Assembly (NCBI GenBank): GCA_033239125.1 | Contig: BSWB01000002.1 | Span: forward strand, 5,551,001-5,615,000 | Reading direction: 5' to 3' | DNA length: 64,000 nucleotides | Origin: Fagopyrum homotropicum | Taxonomy: Eukaryota; Streptophyta; Magnoliopsida; Caryophyllales; Polygonaceae | Shown here: positions 58,979-64,000 of the stretch, one piece after another | Layout: every line of letters begins with the position of its first letter | How positions within the stretch are numbered: the first letter of the stretch is position 1 | Notes under the pieces: model-generated | Databases searched by the model: none | What the model saw: only the letters and a program-made list of their open reading frames with translations | Told to the model about the DNA's origin: nothing | Position numbers and translations under genes: made by a program

Positions 58979-61106
58979 TGTAACACCCCGAATCCGCGGG
59001 ACTCGGGATGTCACATTGGGCTAGGATCTCACAATGGATCCTGACCCTAGCCTGACAACAAGTTCACTGGACCTTACAACATGGCACTGACAGATATAAA
59101 ACAAATGCATAAAAAGTATAAACTGTACGACCCAAATTAAACAACAACATAGCCGAGTATATAAATCGACATCCTCACATAGGAGGTACAAAAGATCATC
59201 CTCACGCAGGAGGGGAAACACAACAACCCCAAACCAACCACCTAATGTACGAGAGTCCTCGGCCTGTCACCCTGCCAGATCACTCAGCAGTGCCTAACCT
59301 GTAGGGCATCTACAACATGGTAATAACCATTAGCTATCCATACACATATATAGAGTAATGCATAAGCACAATCACACATAGGGAAAGATAAACATATCAG
59401 CATGCTTTCACTCATTTACCCATTTATTCATCTCAATATAATGGTCATTCACTCAAATCGTATAGATATAATATATATGAAACTAGGTGACACGAGGACC
59501 GATACATCCTCGCCTCTGAGCCTGCTAGCCAGCCGTACTAGTATCGGTCACACAATCCGTGTACCCTATGGGAGTGGATTGCGCCCTTCCTGTAAACCGG
59601 TCTGGCCTGACATCAGAGAACCTCCCAGACTCCACGGCGGGATGAAAGGGAAAGGTTATCACAGCCACGCAGTGGGGCAATTAATAAAACATAGGTCGGT
59701 AAATACGACATCACATGCTATCATAGAAAACATATAAGGCACACACCACTCATACAAACACCCCATATAAGGATGTAGCTAAGTAAGTCCTACGGACTTA
59801 CCTCAACCTTGTACAAACTCAACCACGATCACCTCTACACTGGAGGGACAACACGGCCTATAAAAAGGCATAAAGAGATATATCAACCTCTATTCATCAA
59901 AGGGGTCACACCTAGACCCAAAGGGATCCATAAGGATCATACTCAATATATGAGTCTCACAACCAACTAAACCTCAATATCTCAGCATAACTCACAATTC
60001 CTCAAATCTCAAGGTAGTATCTAATTAACATTCCTCAATCTCAAATTTAATCCTAATTTAATTAATTAACCTTTAATTAATTAGATTTCGCCAGAATAAC
60101 ATTTTGCCCGCAGGCAATTTCTAAACCCACCTGTCATCAGATTTCATCAAACAAACTATCCATAATCACCAGAATAATATAACGACCATAATGGAATTTC
60201 TAATTATCCATTTTGACAAGCCTAAAGTCAATTTAGGCCAAATCGCAGTACGGAAAACGAATAAATTCATAACTTATTCGTTACTAACCCGATTGACGAT
60301 CTGAAAGAAGATTCGGAAACGCAGCGACGCAGGCTACGCATGGACAGCATCAAATTCACCGGAATCTGAGCGACGGAACCGTCCTGGTGACATATATGCT
60401 CGACCAGCCCTCCATATACTCGGAAATGCAGAAACTCGGTACCGATATGAAGAGAATGAAGAGAGGAATCCAGAAACTCAAACGGAATTGAAATCGGATT
60501 AGAAACGGAGAGTAGATCTGAGTTTGAAGATGGAGAGAAATCAGAGCTTTTTACGAGAAAACGTGAAAGGAAATGAATTAATAAAGGATTTTCCGCTATT
60601 TATAGTGAAGTCGATAATTATCCTTTAGTAAAGTCGATAATTATCCATTAACCGATCAAAAGGCGGGTCGAACCTCTTTCTCCAAACTTCTCGAGATTGG
60701 AACATTAAATCTGGAATATTGTAGGGATAATTATTCCACAAGTGCCTCGGAAAACGTGTATTCCTAAGCCGTCTTTCTTAGCCGTTAAAAAACGAAATAG
60801 CGACTCTTTTGGCCGTTTTGCCTCTCCATGTTATTTCATATCTAGGACATATCCGATGTCCTGATCATTTCTCTCAGCTGCATTTTTATTAATTGGAGCT
60901 CCCAAATGCTCCAAATAACACCGGAGGGTAAAAATAATTACCCGGGGGAAAAAGTAAAAATTTCCCCAAACGTCCAAAATTACGCCAAGAACATAACGGT
61001 GGGACTCTTACTCATCACTTGCGAAATCTTCGCGAGTTATATGTCAATTACTATCAACGATTACGTTAATCAACTTTAATTAGAATTCGAAATCCTAGCT
61101 ATTACA
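58979..61106 (-). repeat. 5' LTR of the second chromovirus
   Basis: Partner of 51881-54008. TATA (minus) is at 60605-60596. The primer-binding site lies 4 bases inside, at 58974-58963. Confidence 0.93.
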
Positions 61107-61111
61107 CCTGA

Positions 61112-62500
61112 ATTGGGATAAGAATTACCGGAGTTTTGTTGGTTGGGACGCCAATTGTTGTTGTTTGAATCCCTATTGTTGTTCCGGTTGTTGTTGTTGT
61201 TCCAATTGTTCCGGTTGTTGTTCCGGTTATTGCGATTCGTGTTCTCATTCCCATTGTGGTTATTGTTGCTCCCTAAATAGCCAACATTTTGTTCCTTTTA
61301 CTTTGGAAAGCTAGTCTTGATGACTTCCTTTAATTCTTTAATCTCGGAGTTGAGAGAAAAGATTTGAGTTTGAGCGGCTTGTGTTAGCTTTGCTCCTTGA
61401 TCTACCTGATTTACTTATACTTTCTGGTGAGAATACTTCTCAATGAATCGAGCTTGCTTCTCAATGAAGTCCCAAGCGTCATCTTCCCTCATGTCCATGA
61501 ATGTACCACATGAAAGGGATTGAAGCTTGAATTGTGTTTCCACATCCAGTCCCTTATAGTATATCTCCAATAGCTCCAATTTGGATATGCCATGATGTGG
61601 GCAATCCAATAGTAAATCCTGAAATCTTTCCCAAGACTGGAACAAACTTTCATTAGATCTCATAGAGAATGCATTAATCTTACCTCTCAACTCCGCCGTC
61701 TTGGATGGCGGAAAGAACTTGGTGAGGAACTCCGAAGAAAGATCCTCCCATGTGTTGAGTCTTCTATTTGGAAGATCTTGATACCAAGATAAAGCTTTCC
61801 CTTTCAAAGAGAAGAAGAAAGGTTTAATCTTGTAGTTGTTGGTAGTTGCATTCTTTGGCTTCATTGTCTCCATCAAGATCTCAAAATTTTGTAAATGTTG
61901 ATGTGGAGATTCAGCACTCGTTCCTCCAAATTGACTTTGGCGAACGATGGTAATAACTTGTGGGTTGAAGCTAAACCCTTGCATATCATCAGCATCAAAG
62001 TTCACACCCAAACGGCGTGGTTGTTGAATTGGATCCATCCTTTGGCCAAGAGTTCTTGGCTCCTCATTTACACGAGCGGCTCTCGCACCCCCAGCCGGGA
62101 AACGATAATTTACAGCCGGTCCTGGATTATATTGATTCATGTTGATCGTCGGATTGATGTCTTCCAACGGTGGCATGGAAGAGTCGCTATCCTCATTGGA
62201 TGAGTTGGTTCTAACCGATCTTGCCGGTCTCCTCCTCTTCTTCTTCTTAAGGTCGCTTAATTCCAGCCTCATTTGAAACATCATATCCGTTAGCTCATCA
62301 ATTTTCGATTGATGACGCTCCGATTCCTCCTTGCGAGTCTTCTCGCTCCATCTAAGTTGAGCTTCGGAATCTTGCAATTCTGCTTGAAGATCCCGCTCCT
62401 TTTCTTCAGCCATCTTTCTTTCCTTGAGCTTCTTCCTCAAAGTCTTCTCAAGTTCTTGATCAAGAGGTAAGAGGTCTTCGTTGTTCCTAGACCTGCGCAT
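61112..62500 (-). pseudogene. Athila gag, N-terminal part
   Basis: From ATG at 62500 the minus strand reads MRRSRNNEDLLPL, a long coiled coil (LEKTLRKKLKERKMAEEKER and on, about residues 15-95), then the gag core (ALSWYQDLPNRRLNTWEDL, FLTKFFPPSKTAELRGKI, ESLFQSWERFQDLLLDCPHH, MDMREDDAWDFIE). The open frame ends at 61415; beyond one stop an Asn/Arg-rich low-complexity stretch (61330-61130) continues to the chromovirus insertion. Function in the element: particle protein. Confidence 0.85.
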
Positions 62501-62602
62501 ACACCTAAGGTAACCTGCAAATATCACTCAAAAGAGATATCAAATACCAAGGGAAAAACTCCCAAGCTTGACAACCGATAACCGAATTCGGCCTAGGCCC
62601 AA

Positions 62603-62620
62603 TCCCCGGCAACGGCGCCA
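62603..62620 (-). other. Athila primer-binding site (tRNA-Asp)
   Basis: The + strand TCCCCGGCAACGGCGCCA equals the 3' end of tRNA-Asp including CCA, so the minus strand would prime from tRNA-Asp, as known for Athila/Tat elements. Confidence 0.9.
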
Positions 62621-62627
62621 AAAACTT

Positions 62628-64000
62628 GTTCGCCACTTAGCGTGTGTGCAAATAAGCTTTAAATTTATAAAACTAGAATCAAGCAAGCGAACCCGCAGTG
62701 TACGGATCGACGTAGTTAAGCAAGAATTCCAGAGTATCGAACAAAGGGATTTGGGGGGTTAAATCCAGTTATAAATCGTCAAGCAAGTAAAAGGTAGAGC
62801 TTTTCAAATATATTGGGAAGAACAGCAACCCTAAAGATCCAGGAATCCAGTTGTGGTAATCGATTCAAGATATACTAAAGAACTAAGGATAGAGTTAAGA
62901 GTTGCAAAGGTATGCTAAGGTAAAGCAATGTACGGTGAAGTTCCAAGGCTTTATACGACTTATCTAAGGATACTCTCTATAAAGGTTGTTGAGGCTTCAG
63001 TATAGAAAGGATCTAAAGACAAGAATTAAACTCAAATACCCAAACTTGTAACCCAAGGATCGAGACTAACTAAACCGATTAAGGTTGTGACACTCGAAAT
63101 CGAAGTAGAGGTTATTGAGGCTTCACTACTACCTAGAAAAGACAAGTCAAAACTAGAATAAAGCTAACCTTTAACCTTGAATTAAATTAAAAGCAAAGCT
63201 CGTAAACTGGCACAAATTACGGGTGGATCTTGAGTTCCACGGCCGTGGAAACTCAAGAACAAACCGTGATTTTGGTTTGTCGGTGAATCTCTCTAACTCT
63301 CAGGGTCCAATCTGTTTACAATCGATCTATCATCATCTAAACCACAACTATCAACCCTTCACCTTAGAATTGTTAAAGGGTTTTAGCCAACAACAGTCAT
63401 TATAATATCAAATTCAAGTTTAAGAAGAATGAAAGATGAAAACCTTCGAAAACCTTCAATAAATCTCAAACCAATCTCGATTCCACACACAAAGGAGATA
63501 ATGTATATCGGATTCAGAAAACCAAACACAAATCAATAACAATCCTAGATAAGAACGAAGAACGGGATGTCAATCCGTCTTCTAATCAAACCTAGGGACA
63601 AAAGGGCATTACTTACGCCACAAGCTACTTCCAAACCTCCGCAAATCTCGTTGCAAGTGCTAATCTCTTGATCTTCAACGCAGCCTCCAAAAGGTCTAAG
63701 CGGGGATCCCAAATTTTCTCTCCTCCAGCCCTTTTATAGGGAAGGGTCCAATAACCGTCCAGCCCATGTGTGTAAATATTATGGCAATATTTTATTCGTC
63801 AAAAGATCGCCTAAATCACGGTCTCATGAGGTTCCACGACCGTGGTTTAGAGCGTGGAAGTGGATTACGGTTCTTCATGATTTCCACGACCGTGATTTAC
63901 ACCGTGTAACCTTCTGGTGTACTCCACGTTCGTGATGCTGAGATCCACGGCCGTGGTTTTAGGCGTGGACTTCTCCACGACCGTATTTTAGAGCGTGGAA
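62628..64000 (-). repeat. Athila 5' LTR, cut by the window end
   Basis: It lies just outside the tRNA-Asp site and is at least 1.37 kb. The minus-strand TATA box ctataaaagg is at 63739-63730. Upstream of that, toward 64000, is an array of palindromic motifs. The U3 start lies beyond the window. Confidence 0.8.
63828..64000 (-). promoter_or_regulatory. Array of palindromic ccacgrccgtgg motifs in the Athila U3
   Basis: Five copies of a unit built as ccacgrccgtgg/a plus ttt.g.gcgtgga begin near 63836, 63883, 63923, 63944 and 63974. A sixth isolated copy, the perfect 16-bp palindrome ttccacggccgtggaa, is at 63235-63250. The array is roughly 90-270 bp upstream of the TATA box, the place of LTR enhancers. 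Confidence 0.7.

Larger units (their letters stand above)
51881..61106 (-). mobile_element. Chromovirus with near-identical LTRs and a decayed interior
   Basis: 9226 bp, inserted in the Athila gag with the perfect target duplication cctga (51876-51880, 61107-61111). Both LTRs are 2128 bp. The primer-binding site TGGTATCAGAGC (58974-58963) and a purine tract before the 3' LTR (AAGGGGGGTGTGA) are intact. The interior (54009-58978) holds recognisable but broken gag, RT and RNase H on the minus strand. Reading by eye I counted about seven differences between the LTRs, all transitions. Confidence 0.93.
51125..64000 (-). mobile_element. Athila-type Ty3/gypsy element, split and 3'-deleted
   Basis: Minus strand: 5' LTR (from beyond the window end to about 62628), primer-binding site for tRNA-Asp at 62620-62603, gag (62500-61415 and on to 61112), a chromovirus insertion (51881-61106), then the gag-protease continuation (51880-51125). 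RT, RNase H, integrase and the 3' LTR are missing; the sequence ends at the LINE joint. Athila elements usually carry very long gag-pol regions, so most of this one is lost. Confidence 0.88.

Overview
The window looks like nuclear DNA of a eudicot plant. It has intron-containing receptor-kinase genes, a SAUR gene, plant-type secreted cysteine-rich proteins, nuclear tRNA-Phe and tRNA-Val genes, long (TA)n tracts and a heavy load of nested plant LTR retrotransposons (Ty1/copia, Ty3/gypsy chromovirus and Athila), LINEs and small DNA transposons. I could not fix the species. All exon, LTR and repeat limits were read by eye.

Host genes: two paralogous LRK10L-type receptor kinases lie on the + strand. 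Copy 1 (645-7956) has four phase-compatible exons, but its 5.2-kb first intron holds antisense copia debris and a relic piece of a further ectodomain exon. A kinase-domain pseudogene follows at 8.3 kb. Copy 2 (36947-39245) is compact and looks intact, and a truncated LINE sits about 230 bp before its start codon. A single-exon SAUR gene is at 18.4 kb. On the minus strand a cryptic two-exon gene for a small secreted cysteine-rich peptide (21563-23199) carries a hAT element and a Tourist-like MITE in its intron. A secreted eight-cysteine protein with a Gly/Leu/Pro repeat lies at 40.6-41.1 kb (-). A tRNA cluster at 42.4-43.3 kb (-) has two truncated tRNA-Phe copies, one intact and one slightly diverged tRNA-Phe, and a tRNA-Val.

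Mobile DNA: 10-18 kb and 44-51 kb are AT-rich spacers with foldbacks, MITEs, TA arrays and small duplications. At 24.7-35.9 kb a deleted copia element has a chromovirus inside its LTR, and that chromovirus holds a solo LTR inside its RNase H. At 51-64 kb an Athila element (minus strand, 5' LTR running off the window end) is split by a second chromovirus (51881-61106). That element has near-identical 2128-bp LTRs and a perfect target-site duplication, yet its coding region is decayed. The 3' part of the Athila is missing and abuts a LINE end.

The receptor kinases, the cysteine-rich peptide and the eight-cysteine protein are all secreted or cell-surface proteins, but the sequence gives no evidence that they work together. 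The most interesting points are evolutionary: a possible chimeric kinase gene, a likely trans-mobilised non-autonomous chromovirus, a Pack-MULE carrying a gene fragment, recombinant retrotransposons and a near-perfect 86-bp hairpin.
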